Numbered from the stretch's first letter, positions 44,503 through 54,285 are shown. The stretch is 64,000 nt of DNA from CAXMRP01 sp964196155 (GCA_964196155.1 CAXMRP010000061.1:18603-82602), one strand, 5' to 3'. Numbers and translations: made by a program. The notes: generated by a model not told the origin, from the letters alone.

Positions 44503-45312
44503 TCAGCGCAGCACCATGACCGTTTGCTTTGCCGGCAGATCGCCGATCGTCAGGGTCAGTTTCCGCTCCTTGGAAAACTTGATGTCATACGTTGCCTGAA
44601 GGCCGGCCAAAAAGCGGCCCAATGTTCCTTCGCCAAAATAATGCATCGGCAGGACAATGCGGGCGCGCAAGCGATCGAGCACCTGGATCATCGCATTCAC
44701 ATCCATTGTGTGGGTACCATCGACCGGCACCATGACGACGTCGAGCCGGCCGATCGCGGCATAGTGCGCCTCGGTAGGCATGTGGTGCAGGTGCCCGAGA
44801 TGGCCGATGCACAGGCCGGCGATCTCGAAAATGAAGATGGAATTGCCGAACGGCACGATGGCGCCAAGCTGGCGAATATCGGTCGGCACATTGCGGATCA
44901 GGACATCGTCCAGTTGCAGTTCGTGCTTTGCCGGACCGCCGCCTTCGGCCCAACCGCGAAGCACATTGGGGATGCGCGGATCGGGAAGATCGGTAAAATG
45001 TGACGTGTGGGCGCGGTTCATGGTCACCACGTCCGGCGGGTCGCCGACACCGGCATAGCCGGAATAATCGGTGGCGATTGTCACGCCCGCCTCGCTGGTA
45101 ATCCGGAATGTGGAATGGCCGGCATATTCGATGGTAACAGTCGGCAATTCCATCGCGACCGGCGTCAGGGAGGCGTATTGCGCGCCGGGAAGCGCCTGCG
45201 CGATGGCAAAACATAGGCTGTTGGCCGCGTGTGTCGGGGGCGCGGCGAAACCAGCCGCCAGGACTGCAACGGCGAAAAACGCAGCGCCGGATTTCGATGT
45301 AATAGCGCGCAT
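44503..45312 (-). CDS. exported metallo-beta-lactamase-fold protein
   Basis: About 269 residues from ATG 45312. A signal peptide (AAFFAVAVLAAGFAAPPTHAA) is followed by a beta-lactamase fold of the UlaG/YfdE-like group: TVTIEYAGHSTFRIT, NRAHTSHFTD in the place of the HxHxDH motif, GLCIGHLGHLHHMP and MVPVDGTHTMD. The first metal motif is altered: HTSH lacks the first His-x-His pattern of the standard form but keeps two His and an Asp. A metal-dependent hydrolase function is plausible; substrate unknown. It converges on the ABC ATPase gene. Confidence 0.75.
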   Translation of the reverse strand: MRAITSKSGAAFFAVAVLAAGFAAPPTHAANSLCFAIAQALPGAQYASLTPVAMELPTVTIEYAGHSTFRITSEAGVTIATDYSGYAGVGDPPDVVTMNRAHTSHFTDLPDPRIPNVLRGWAEGGGPAKHELQLDDVLIRNVPTDIRQLGAIVPFGNSIFIFEIAGLCIGHLGHLHHMPTEAHYAAIGRLDVVMVPVDGTHTMDVNAMIQVLDRLRARIVLPMHYFGEGTLGRFLAGLQATYDIKFSKERKLTLTIGDLPAKQTVMVLR

Positions 45313-45514
45313 CGCCCGCAACACCCCTTCCGAATTGCCAATATCGGTCCAATGCTAGGCTGCAGTGCCGCGACAGACCAAATCAATTCGGATTGAAGGC
45401 CGCGCTGCCCCGGGCTTCATCGGCGGTCACGGTCATCGATTTTTCGACAAAAAAATGTGCGAAAAAACAAAAACACAGCGTGTTTTGAGTGATCCGATAA
45501 TCGCGAAAAACGCG

Positions 45515-47425
45515 CTAGATGTCCTGCCTTGCCGCAGCGCGGGCATCGTCCCACATGGCGCACAGGCGCTGATAGCGATCGGCCATCATCTGAACTGCGT
45601 CCCCGTCCGCCACATCACCGGCCAGCCAGGCGCGGGCGGGATCGGCGAAAATGGTGCGGCCAACCGCAAAGCCCTTGACCAGATCGTGGCGGGCAGCGGC
45701 GGTAAAACTGTCGCGCAAATGATCTTCGGAGGCCGCCAGGCCGAGTACGACAATGCCCCGGCACCAGGGGTCGCCTTGTGAGACTGCGGCGCAGGTGTTG
45801 GCCCAGGCCGCATCGTTTTTCATCGGCTCCAGCTTCCACCAGTCGGGCCGGATGCCGAGATCGTAGACATGACGGATCAGGCGCGCGGTTGATTCGTCAT
45901 CGCACGGACCGACTTTCGAGGGGATCACCTCCAGCAGAAATTCAAGACCGTTCTTGCGGGCGGCATCCGCAAGCCGGATCAGGGTTGCATCCTGATCGGC
46001 GACCATAGCCGGATCATCATCGGGATGGCAAAAGCACAAAACCTTGACGACATGGGCAAGCGGCCATTCGGACAGGTCCGTTCCGAAGTCCGGGCCGATT
46101 TCCAGACGCAAGGGCCGTGACCCGGGCAATTCGACCGGGCGGCCAATCCACAGACCGGTGCCGGCGGCGGCATAAAGCGCATCGCGGCCGAGGCGGCGAT
46201 CGCATAAAATGCCATAGCCTGGATTGCCCGAAGCCACATTTTCTGCAGCCCGCAGGCACAATTGCTTGAATTCGCCGATCTTGTCCGGGTCCGCGCCGAC
46301 TTCGCCTGCCAAGTCTTCCAACTGACTGCGGTGATCGAAAGCGAAGACCCGCAAGTCCGGCCAGTCACCATGCCGGTTGGTCGCCCAGTGAATGTGTTCC
46401 AGATCCTTGTCCTTGCGCAGGGCGCGCTCGGATGAGCCGTTTTTCAGGAACCAGTTCAGTTCTTCCCAGCTTGGATAGGCCGGCGCGCAGCCATGGCGGG
46501 AGACAGCGAAGGCACCGCAGGCATTGGCGTAGGTGAGTGTTGTCTCCCAGGTTTCATCGCGCAGCCAGCCACGCAACAAACCGGACATGAAGCCGTCGCC
46601 GGCACCCAGCACGTTGAACACTTCGATGGGAAATCCCGGCCCGGCCTTGCCTTCGTCCAGCGTGTCGGGGATGTCGCCCTCAAATGCCGACGCGCCCATC
46701 GGGCCACGCTTGCATATGAGCGTTGCGGAACTTTTGGCGCGCACGGCGCGCAGGGCGGCGATGGTGTCGGTGGTGCCGCCGGCAATGTAAAACTCTTCCT
46801 CGGTGCCGACGATCACATCGAACACGTGCAAGGTGGATTGCAGTTTGGCGGTGACAGCGCCGGATTCGATAAAGCGTTTCTCGCCGGCACCGTGGCCGGC
46901 AAGGCCCCACAGATTGGGGCGATAATCGATGTCGAGCGCCGTCCGGGCGCCGTTTTCGCGGGCAAGGGTAAGGGCCTTCAACACCGCCGCCTCGGTGCGC
47001 GGATGGCTGAGATGAGTGCCGGTCGCGGTGACGCAGCCGGCGCGGGCGATGTAGTCCGGATCGATATCGTCTTCCGACAGGGCCATGTCAGCGCAGTTTT
47101 CGCGATAGAAAATCAACGGAAACTGCTCGGTGTCGCGAATACCGAGGATGACCAGCGCCGTCAGCCGATCCGGATCGGTGGTAATGCCGCCAATATCGAC
47201 GCCTTCGCGGGCCAGTTCTTCCAGCAGATACCGGCCCATGTGCTCGTCACCGACGCGGGTGATCAGCCCCGACTTCAGCCCCAGTCGCGCGGTGCCGACT
47301 GCCATGTTTGTGGGCGAGCCGCCAACATATTTGTTGAAGGAAGCCATGTCCTCCAGCCGGCCGCCGACCTGCGCGCCGTAAAGGTCGACCGAGGAACGGC
47401 CAATGGTGATGACATCGAGTTTCAT
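45515..47425 (-). CDS. iolC: bifunctional IolC-type sugar kinase and DUF2090 aldolase
   Basis: A 636-residue fusion. The first ~325 residues are a PfkB kinase (GRSSVDLYGAQVGGRLEDM, GGSPTNMAVGTARLG, NVLGAGDGFMSGLLRG). The rest is the DUF2090 domain (DLRVFAFDHRSQLEDLA, LCDRRLGRDALYAAAG, EVIPSKVGPCDDEST). This is the known 5-dehydro-2-deoxygluconokinase / 5-dehydro-2-deoxyphosphogluconate aldolase fusion of inositol breakdown. No other dedicated inositol genes (iolB, iolD, iolE, iolA) are seen here, so the role may be inositol or a related keto-sugar imported by the ABC system nearby. Confidence 0.88.
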   Translation of the reverse strand: MKLDVITIGRSSVDLYGAQVGGRLEDMASFNKYVGGSPTNMAVGTARLGLKSGLITRVGDEHMGRYLLEELAREGVDIGGITTDPDRLTALVILGIRDTEQFPLIFYRENCADMALSEDDIDPDYIARAGCVTATGTHLSHPRTEAAVLKALTLARENGARTALDIDYRPNLWGLAGHGAGEKRFIESGAVTAKLQSTLHVFDVIVGTEEEFYIAGGTTDTIAALRAVRAKSSATLICKRGPMGASAFEGDIPDTLDEGKAGPGFPIEVFNVLGAGDGFMSGLLRGWLRDETWETTLTYANACGAFAVSRHGCAPAYPSWEELNWFLKNGSSERALRKDKDLEHIHWATNRHGDWPDLRVFAFDHRSQLEDLAGEVGADPDKIGEFKQLCLRAAENVASGNPGYGILCDRRLGRDALYAAAGTGLWIGRPVELPGSRPLRLEIGPDFGTDLSEWPLAHVVKVLCFCHPDDDPAMVADQDATLIRLADAARKNGLEFLLEVIPSKVGPCDDESTARLIRHVYDLGIRPDWWKLEPMKNDAAWANTCAAVSQGDPWCRGIVVLGLAASEDHLRDSFTAAARHDLVKGFAVGRTIFADPARAWLAGDVADGDAVQMMADRYQRLCAMWDDARAAARQDI

Positions 47426-47599
47426 GGTCCGGCCTTATCCATTGTTAAACAGCGCGCGCCGAATGCCTGGTCATGTGACGCCGCAGTGTTTTCCCGTTTT
47501 GTTGAATGTGCCGATAAGTCCGCCGGGATCAAGCGGGCAAAATGGAATGCATGATCCAATGCGCTTTTGGCGTTGAGCGTGCGGGCTCGCTTCAGCGTC

Positions 47600-48736
47600 C
47601 TAATCGCGCATCAGCGCGCGGGCCTCATCGATGCCGAGGGCAGTTGGCCGGGTGCAGGTGGTGGTCAGTTCGACAAACTGGCCGGTCTCGCCTGATTTCA
47701 GGATCGAAGTCATGATGTCGACCGCGTGCAGCGCGCGCTCCAGCGAACAGCGGTGATCGCGGTCCTGGCTGATGCCGGTCGCCATATCGGCCAGACCGGC
47801 GGCGCGGTAGTTGGCCAATTTGACGGCATTGTGCTCCTCGTTGGGGACCCCGAACGGATGACCCCAATCGGCGACCGGTTCGATATTTCCATCGCGGCCG
47901 GAAAGTCGCACGGTGCCGCCAAAAAAATTCGGATCGGGGACGAACAGCGAGCCGTCCAGGCCATAAAGCTCCATATTGGCATGTTCGTGGGCCCACACAT
48001 CCCAACTTGCCGACAGGGTAATCGTGGCACCGGATGTAAATTCCAGAAGCGCATGGATATTGGTCGGGGTCTTGACCGGGATGACCTCGCCGGCACGCGG
48101 CTGGCTGGAGATTGTCCGGGTCGCGGTGGCCGACGTTGCCAGCCCCGCCACACGTTTGACCGGCCCGACAAGATTGATCAGGTTGGCAATATAGTACGGG
48201 CCGATATCAAGGACCGGTCCGCCGCCGGGCAGAAAGAAAAAATCCGGATTGGGATGCCAGTGCTCCATGCCGTGAAACATGAAATGACAGGTGCCGGCGA
48301 CAACATCGCCGATGGCGCCCTCATCGATTTTCCGGCGGGCCAACTGGTGGGCGCCGCCCAAAAATGTGTCCGGCGCAGAGCCAACGCGCTTTCCCGCCTC
48401 GGCCGCCAGCGCGGCAAGGGCCTTGGCGTCATCGACAGCCAGGGTCAGCGGTTTTTCGGAATAGGCATGTTTGCCCGCTTCCAGGATCTGCCGCGTCACC
48501 GGATAGTGGGCGTCGGGAATGGTGAGATTGACGACGATGTCGATATCGTCGCTGGCCAGAAGGTCTTCGACGGAGCGCGCATCAACATCAAATTCCTCGG
48601 CGCGGGCTTGCGCGGCTGCCTCATTCATGTCGGCACAGGCGCGCACTTCCAGCGCCTTGAACAGTGGTGACAGTTTGAAATAGGTCGTGGAAATATTACC
48701 GCAGCCGATGATGCCGATGCCAAATGTGTCGCTCAT
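47600..48736 (-). CDS. Gfo/Idh/MocA-family oxidoreductase
   Basis: A 378-residue NAD(P)-dependent sugar oxidoreductase. It has the N-terminal motif GIIGCGNISTTYF, the SEKPLT motif with the conserved Lys, and the central block GGGPVLDIGPYYIANLINL with the Asp of the catalytic site. It likely oxidises or reduces a sugar, inositol or a keto-derivative. It lies between the TIM-barrel isomerase gene and iolC on the same strand and is probably in their operon. Confidence 0.85.
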   Translation of the reverse strand: MSDTFGIGIIGCGNISTTYFKLSPLFKALEVRACADMNEAAAQARAEEFDVDARSVEDLLASDDIDIVVNLTIPDAHYPVTRQILEAGKHAYSEKPLTLAVDDAKALAALAAEAGKRVGSAPDTFLGGAHQLARRKIDEGAIGDVVAGTCHFMFHGMEHWHPNPDFFFLPGGGPVLDIGPYYIANLINLVGPVKRVAGLATSATATRTISSQPRAGEVIPVKTPTNIHALLEFTSGATITLSASWDVWAHEHANMELYGLDGSLFVPDPNFFGGTVRLSGRDGNIEPVADWGHPFGVPNEEHNAVKLANYRAAGLADMATGISQDRDHRCSLERALHAVDIMTSILKSGETGQFVELTTTCTRPTALGIDEARALMRD

Positions 48737-48846
48737 GTCATTGTCCGTTTCTCAATATCGATTTCAACACACCGATAATATTGGGGGCCGATAATTTCGG
48801 TCGCCGCGCAATCAGTTCGGGATTCGTGGCAGGCCGAAATTCGTGA

Positions 48847-49602
48847 TCAGTAGGTTTTCGCCGCCGCAATCGACCGCCGGGCAAATCGCGCCGCGTCGCC
48901 GGGATTGTCATGCTCCATGACAAACAGTTCGGCCGGGGTCTTGCGCAGCGCCGCCATCAGCCCGGCCCAATCCATCGTGCCCTCGCCGATATCGGCCCAG
49001 CCGTCTTCATCGACGCACTCGCCGGTCGGTGCAATGTCCTTGACGTGGACGGCGGCGATGCGGTCGCCGTGTCTGGCAATCCAGTCAAGGGGATCGCCGC
49101 CACCCATGACGACCCAGGCAATGTCGGCCTCCCAAGTGAGGTCGGGCGCACCTTCAAACATCCGCTCCATGGGCAGAGAACCATCCGCCAGCGGCTCGAA
49201 TTCAAAATCGTGATTGTGCCAGCCGAAGGCAAATCCGGCATCGCGAAAGGGCGCGCCAGCTGCATATAACCGCTTGCCGAATTCGACATATCCGGCGGCA
49301 TCGCCGGGGCGTTGGTCGGCGGCCAGGTGGGGACAGAAAATGTGGGTCATGCCAAGGGTGCGCGCGACGTTTACAACATGGTCCACATCGCCCTCGATCT
49401 GATCGAGACCGAAATGGCCCGAGCGCATTTCAAGGCCGGTCTCGTCGAGAAGACCGCGCAATCCGGCTACCGCCGCATTGTCGGTGTAAAGGCCGCCGAA
49501 GCCCTCAACCTGCCTGTAACCAAGGTCTTTCAGCATCGCAAAAGTCGCCGATAGCGGCGGAGAATTGCGCGAGCTGTAAAGCTGATATGAAAAATCCGTC
49601 AT
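48847..49602 (-). CDS. sugar phosphate isomerase/epimerase-like TIM-barrel protein
   Basis: A 251-residue protein from ATG 49602, with gaggaaa just upstream. Motifs are GYRQVEGFGGLY, RSGHFGLDQ, GWHNHDFEFEPL, WEADIAWVVMGGGDP and AVHVKDIAP, typical of AP-endonuclease-2-type xylose isomerase-like barrels with metal-binding Glu, Asp and His. Members include IolE, IolI and hydroxypyruvate isomerase. The specific reaction is unknown; the neighbouring genes point to a keto-sugar or inositol intermediate. Confidence 0.82.
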   Translation of the reverse strand: MTDFSYQLYSSRNSPPLSATFAMLKDLGYRQVEGFGGLYTDNAAVAGLRGLLDETGLEMRSGHFGLDQIEGDVDHVVNVARTLGMTHIFCPHLAADQRPGDAAGYVEFGKRLYAAGAPFRDAGFAFGWHNHDFEFEPLADGSLPMERMFEGAPDLTWEADIAWVVMGGGDPLDWIARHGDRIAAVHVKDIAPTGECVDEDGWADIGEGTMDWAGLMAALRKTPAELFVMEHDNPGDAARFARRSIAAAKTY

Positions 49603-49696
49603 TGTCGTTTCCTCTACCGCAACCATTCCTGATGCTGGCCCGGGTTGTTTCAGCGGCCTGGTTCACCGCGATTTTCTGCCTCGACCTGCCCGTGAA

Positions 49697-50782
49697 CTAA
49701 AGACGCACTTCGGATTGGGAGTCGAAAAGGGACGCCTTGCCGATATCGAATTCCAGGTTCACCGGTTCGCCTGATTTGTGCTCGAACTCGGAAGGCAGCC
49801 GGACTGAAACCTGCTGGTCGCCAATCTTCATCCAGAACAGGCTGTCGGCGCCCATGGGTTCGTCGATATCGATGACGGCTTCGACGGTCCGGCCGGCAAT
49901 CGCGGCGTCGCTGATGGCGATATATTCAGGCCGCACCCCGAGCACCGTTGGCTTGCCGATTGCCGCGCTGGCGTCGCCATCATAGTTCTTCATGCTGATC
50001 TTTTTGCCGCCGAGATCAAAATATATACCGTCATCGCCGGTCTTCATTTCGCCGTCGAGAAAGCTCATCGATGGCGAGCCGAGAAAACCCGCGACATAAC
50101 GGTTGGCCGGTTTGTTGTAGGTAACCTGTGGCGGTGCAAGTTGCTGGATGATGCCGTCACGCATGACCGCGATCCGGTCGGCCAGTGTCAGCGCCTCGAT
50201 CTGATCATGGGTAACATAGACCATGGTGTTGTCGAGCCGGGCGTGCAGGCGTTTCAGTTCCACCCGCAATTCGGAGCGCAGTTTGGCATCGAGATTGGAC
50301 AGCGGCTCGTCGAATAAAAACACATCGGCATCGCGCACCAGGGCGCGGCCGATGGCAACGCGCTGGCGCTGGCCGCCGGACAGTGCGGCAGGCTTGCGGT
50401 GAAGCAACGCCTCGATCTGCAAAATCCCGGCGGCGCGGGCGACCCGCTCTTCAATCTCGGCCTTGGACATGCGCTGGTTCTTCAGTCCGAACGACAGATT
50501 TCCCCGCACCGTCATTTGCGGATAGAGCGCGTAGGACTGAAAGACCATGCCGATGCCGCGATCCTTGGGCTCTTCCCAGGTGACATTCTTGCCCTTGATG
50601 AAAATCTGGCCGTCGGTCGCATCGAGCAGGCCGGCGATGCAATTCAGGAGGGTCGATTTTCCGCAACCGGAGGGCCCGAGCAGAACAAGAAACTCGCCAT
50701 CGTTGATATCGATATTGAGTTTGTTGAGAACATTGACAGACCCGAAATCCAGCGTGAGGTCCTTGACGGATATACTGTGCAT
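49697..50782 (-). CDS. sugar ABC importer ATPase (UgpC/MalK type)
   Basis: About 361 residues from ATG 50782. Walker A is GPSGCGKST, signature LSGGQRQRVAIGRALVR, Walker B VFLFDEPLSNLD, and the switch His is in VTHDQIEAL. A C-terminal TOBE/MalK-like regulatory domain follows (VLGVRPEYIAI). It energises the importer whose permeases and binding protein lie directly upstream; the permease stop is four bases before the start. Confidence 0.92.
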   Translation of the reverse strand: MHSISVKDLTLDFGSVNVLNKLNIDINDGEFLVLLGPSGCGKSTLLNCIAGLLDATDGQIFIKGKNVTWEEPKDRGIGMVFQSYALYPQMTVRGNLSFGLKNQRMSKAEIEERVARAAGILQIEALLHRKPAALSGGQRQRVAIGRALVRDADVFLFDEPLSNLDAKLRSELRVELKRLHARLDNTMVYVTHDQIEALTLADRIAVMRDGIIQQLAPPQVTYNKPANRYVAGFLGSPSMSFLDGEMKTGDDGIYFDLGGKKISMKNYDGDASAAIGKPTVLGVRPEYIAISDAAIAGRTVEAVIDIDEPMGADSLFWMKIGDQQVSVRLPSEFEHKSGEPVNLEFDIGKASLFDSQSEVRL

Positions 50783-50786
50783 GAAG

Positions 50787-51725
50787 TCAGCCCTTGACGG
50801 CGCCGGCGGCGATGCCGCGGACAAACAGTTTGCCGGAGATAAAGTAGATCACGAGGGGCACCAGGCCGGTCAAAATGGTGGCGGCCATGTTGACGTTGTA
50901 TTCTTTGACGCCTTGCACCGAGTTGACGATGTTGTTGAGCTGCACGGTCATCGGATAATTGTCCGGTTTGGTGTAGATCACGCCAAACAGGAAATCGTTC
51001 CAGATGCCGGTGACCTGCAGGATGATCGCCACAACGAATATCGGTAAAGACATCGGCAGCATGATCTTGAAATAAATACCCCAGAACCCGGCACCATCGA
51101 CGCGCGCCGCCTTGAACAGTTCCTCGGGCACGGATGTGAAATAATTTCGGAACAGCAGGGTCAGGATCGGCATGCCGAAAATCGTGTGCACCATGACCAG
51201 GCCACCGAGCTTGGTGTAAAGGCCCAACTCGCGCAAGATGATGACGATCGGATAGATCATCACCTGATAGGGGATAAAGGCCCCGAAAATCAGGATAGTG
51301 AAAAAGATATCAGCGCCCTTGAACCGCCAGTTGGCGAGCGCATAACCATTGACCGATGCCACGGCGATGGAAATGATCACCGAGGGGATCAGGATGCGGA
51401 CCGAATTGCCGAAACCCCGGCTCAGGCCATCGCAATTCAAACCCGTGCAGGCCTTGGCCCAGGCTTTCACCCACGGCTCGAAGGTTATTTCCACCGGCGG
51501 TGCGAAAACATTGCCGAGGCGAATTTCCGGCATGCCCTTCAGCGATGTGACGATCATCACATAGAGCGGCAGCAGGTAATAGACGGATACGAGGATCAGC
51601 GTGCCGTAGATAAATATATTGCGCCGCGAAAACCTCTTTCGCGGTTTTGCGCCTCTTGGCCCGTCCGGGTCCATTTGGCTGTCGGGACCGCCGGTCCGGC
51701 TGGAAGCTATAGCCATATCAGCCAT
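50787..51725 (-). CDS. sugar ABC importer permease, MalG type
   Basis: About 312 residues from ATG 51725 (earlier non-ATG starts are unlikely). Six membrane helices. The EAA-type coupling loop is EELFKAARVDGAGFWGIYFKIMLPMSLP. It overlaps the preceding permease by eight bases. The short basic N terminus is typical. It forms the membrane pore with the MalF-type partner. Confidence 0.9.
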   Translation of the reverse strand: MADMAIASSRTGGPDSQMDPDGPRGAKPRKRFSRRNIFIYGTLILVSVYYLLPLYVMIVTSLKGMPEIRLGNVFAPPVEITFEPWVKAWAKACTGLNCDGLSRGFGNSVRILIPSVIISIAVASVNGYALANWRFKGADIFFTILIFGAFIPYQVMIYPIVIILRELGLYTKLGGLVMVHTIFGMPILTLLFRNYFTSVPEELFKAARVDGAGFWGIYFKIMLPMSLPIFVVAIILQVTGIWNDFLFGVIYTKPDNYPMTVQLNNIVNSVQGVKEYNVNMAATILTGLVPLVIYFISGKLFVRGIAAGAVKG

Positions 51726-52614
51726 GTTTTTTCTTGCCTCCAAATTCCAGATAGGCCCAGGGGACCAGCACGACCAGAACCGATACCAGCATCATTGTCG
51801 AGGCGGCGAAACCCTGACCCAGATTCTGGTTCTGGAACATATAGTCGTAGACATATTTGGCCGGCACTTCGGAGGCGATGCCCGGTCCGCCATTGGTCTG
51901 CGCCACCACCAGGTCATAGACCCGCACAATGCCCGAAGCGATGATGACAAGGGTCGTGACGAACACCGGCCGCATCATCGGGATAACAATGAACAGATAG
52001 GTCTTCCACATCGGTATGCCGTCGACGCGGGCGGCTTTCCAGATGTCCTCGTCGATACCGCGCAGGCCAGCCAGCATCAGGCACATGATCAGGCCCGTGC
52101 CTTGCCAAAGGCCGGCGATCAGGATGCCGTAAATCACTATGTCGGCGTTATAGAGCGGATCGAATGTAAAGGACTCAAAGCCGAGGTTACGGACAATCCG
52201 CTGAATACCGAATTCGGGATTGAGTACCCACTGCCAGACCAGTCCGGTGACAATGAAAGAGAGCGCAAAGGGGTAGAGAAATATTGACCGGAAGGTATTT
52301 TCGAAACGGATTTTCTGGTCCAGAAGCGCCGCCAGGAGGAAGCCGATGGTCAGTGAAAAAATCATCGAGCAGGCGCCATAAATGGCCAGGTTCTCGATCG
52401 AGATCAGCCACCGGTTCTGGCTCCACAAGCGTTCGTATTGATCCAGCCCGACGAAATCGAGCCGTGGTAGCAGCTTTGATTTGGTGAAGGAGTGGACCAC
52501 CGTCCAGAGCGTGCAACCGACGAAAATCACCATCGCAGTCATTACCATTGGAATGGCAGCGATCTTGGCGCTCAAATTCCGAAACAATTGCGGTGGTCGC
52601 GCTGTTTGCGTCAT
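51718..52614 (-). CDS. sugar ABC importer permease, MalF type
   Basis: A 298-residue protein with six membrane helices and the coupling loop EDIWKAARVDGIPMWKTYLFIVIPMM. It has RLWSQNRWLISIENLAIYG in the periplasmic region. It pairs with the MalG-type permease. It starts 137 bases after the binding-protein stop, with a likely RNA-processing or promoter region in the gap. Confidence 0.9.
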   Translation of the reverse strand: MTQTARPPQLFRNLSAKIAAIPMVMTAMVIFVGCTLWTVVHSFTKSKLLPRLDFVGLDQYERLWSQNRWLISIENLAIYGACSMIFSLTIGFLLAALLDQKIRFENTFRSIFLYPFALSFIVTGLVWQWVLNPEFGIQRIVRNLGFESFTFDPLYNADIVIYGILIAGLWQGTGLIMCLMLAGLRGIDEDIWKAARVDGIPMWKTYLFIVIPMMRPVFVTTLVIIASGIVRVYDLVVAQTNGGPGIASEVPAKYVYDYMFQNQNLGQGFAASTMMLVSVLVVLVPWAYLEFGGKKKHG

Positions 52615-52751
52615 TTACCTCTCCCCGACCAGAGGTTCGTTATGTGCAGGTGGTTGGTGCTGACAATTGCGCCGAACCGTGCCGGGCACAAGGTATATTG
52701 TGAGGGTGCCGGCCCGGACAAATCCGGGCCGGCATTGATCATGTGAACGGT

Positions 52752-53990
52752 TTAGTCAGCGTCGGCGATAATGCCCTTGTAACGGGCCTGAGCATCCATC
52801 GGAGCGATGCTCTTGTCGTTCCAGAATTCAACCATGAGATCCTGGATCTGACCTGCCGTGTCGGCAGACAAAACGTTCACGCCATCTGGCAGAATGTTTC
52901 CAGATGCAAGAATTTTCAGACCTTTTTTCATGCAGTCATTGGCTGCAGAAAGATCAACGTCACCACGGATAGGCAGTGAGCCTTTCTTGAGGTTGAAGGC
53001 GACCTGGACCTCTTTCGAGATCATCTGCGTGGCCATGCGTTTTTGCGCGGCGGTCACATCGGGATCGTCATTCTTGGGGAAATAGAACGCATCACCACCG
53101 GTGGCGATCACATCATGCAGCCCAAGGCCCGGAAGACAGGAATAGTCCTTGCCAGCGACCTGTTTGGCAACCTGGAATTCACCCTGCGCCCAGTCACCAT
53201 GAATCTGGCCACCGGCCTTTCCGGTGATGACCATATTGGTTGCCTGGTTCCAGTCCTGGACGTTGGAGCCGTCGGAAAGCTGACGCGCTGCCCCAAAGGC
53301 TTCGAAGATCTTCGCCGCTTCCGGACCGCCGGCAACTTCGGCGTTCTTTTCAGCCAGAATCTGCGTGTACAATTCTGTTCCGCCGATGGCCGACATCATT
53401 GCGTCAAACGCCAACTGGGTCTGCCAGGGCTGTTGCCCCATCGCCAGCGGAACGATGCCCACTTCACGCAGTTTCGGCGCCGCCGCTACAAATTCATTCC
53501 AGTCGGTCGGCACCGGGATACCGGCCTTCTCATAGGCTGCATGGCTGAGCCAGAGCCACTGTGGCGAATGAATATTGACCGGCACACAGTAGACTTTGCC
53601 ATCCAGTGTACACCCGTCCAGCAGGCGTACCGGGTTGACCAGATCGCGCCAGCCCTGGGCTTCGGCGATGTCGGTCAGGTCGAGCATAAGTCCGGCTTCG
53701 ACCAGTTCTTCGGCCTGGCGGCCGTGGTTCAACTGGGTAGCGCCCATCGGGTCGCCGCCAATGATCCGCGAGATAATGATCGGGCGGGCAACGCCGCCGG
53801 AGCCAGCAATGGCGCCATCAACCCAGTTGTCGCCACCGGCATTGAATGCCTTGGCAAATTCTGCGACCGCGGCCGCTTCACCGCCGGATGTCCACCAGTG
53901 GGTGACTTCCAGATCTACTGCGTTTGCGACGGTTGTAAGTGGTAGCGCCACTGTTACCGCCAATGCGGCTGCGAATGTACGAAAATTCAT
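52752..53990 (-). CDS. sugar ABC importer substrate-binding protein
   Basis: A 412-residue exported binding protein. ATG 53990 has gaggg upstream and a signal peptide (AAALAVTVALPLTTVANAV). It then reads LEVTHWWTSGGEAAAVAEFAKAFNAGG, the family pattern of COG1653 (UgpB-like) for glucose and related sugars. NMVITGKAGGQIHGDWAQGEFQ and PGTGG-type blocks match glucose/mannose binders. The real ligand cannot be read. It could supply a sugar to the iolC-like genes downstream or to the sulfosugar operon on the other side of the LacI gene. Confidence 0.87.
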   Translation of the reverse strand: MNFRTFAAALAVTVALPLTTVANAVDLEVTHWWTSGGEAAAVAEFAKAFNAGGDNWVDGAIAGSGGVARPIIISRIIGGDPMGATQLNHGRQAEELVEAGLMLDLTDIAEAQGWRDLVNPVRLLDGCTLDGKVYCVPVNIHSPQWLWLSHAAYEKAGIPVPTDWNEFVAAAPKLREVGIVPLAMGQQPWQTQLAFDAMMSAIGGTELYTQILAEKNAEVAGGPEAAKIFEAFGAARQLSDGSNVQDWNQATNMVITGKAGGQIHGDWAQGEFQVAKQVAGKDYSCLPGLGLHDVIATGGDAFYFPKNDDPDVTAAQKRMATQMISKEVQVAFNLKKGSLPIRGDVDLSAANDCMKKGLKILASGNILPDGVNVLSADTAGQIQDLMVEFWNDKSIAPMDAQARYKGIIADAD

Positions 53991-54039
53991 TGTTTCCCTC
54001 CCTACGAAAACGATTTAGCGCTGCGACGCTATTGCAGGA

Positions 54040-54049
54040 TTTTGCAAAA
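54040..54049. promoter_or_regulatory. palindrome near the ABC operon start, possible operator
   Basis: ttttgcaaaa is a perfect 10-bp palindrome 50-60 bases upstream of the binding-protein ATG, where a repressor could block the promoter. A LacI-family regulator is encoded 260 bases away. The centre (GC) differs from the common CG centre of LacI operators, so this is tentative. Confidence 0.3.
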
Positions 54050-54271
54050 ATCAATGAGTATTTCGATTCAGAAAATATCCAGATATCGCAAGCTCGGTCA
54101 GCGAATTATAGAATCTATCGTGTTGATATTTCACATTTTTTACCAATCAAGCTTCAATATTTATTATCGTGCACGAGCTGCCAAAGGCGCAAAAGTGACT
54201 GCATCCCTGCGCATTCTTGCGCCTTGCGCTAATGTTTTTGGTCAAGAATTGGACTGAATATCGGCGGATAC

Positions 54272-54285
54272 CTGAAACGATTCAG
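54272..54285. promoter_or_regulatory. candidate LacI-family operator
   Basis: ctgaaacgattcag is an inverted repeat (CTGAA-ACGA-TTCAG) with a central CG, as in operators of the LacI/GalR family. It ends 26 bases before the LacI gene start, in the expected place for autoregulation. Confidence 0.4.

Noticed and set aside
46493..47554. Plus-strand open frame opposite iolC
   Set aside because: Shadow of the iolC kinase domain; no conserved motif and no ribosome-binding site.
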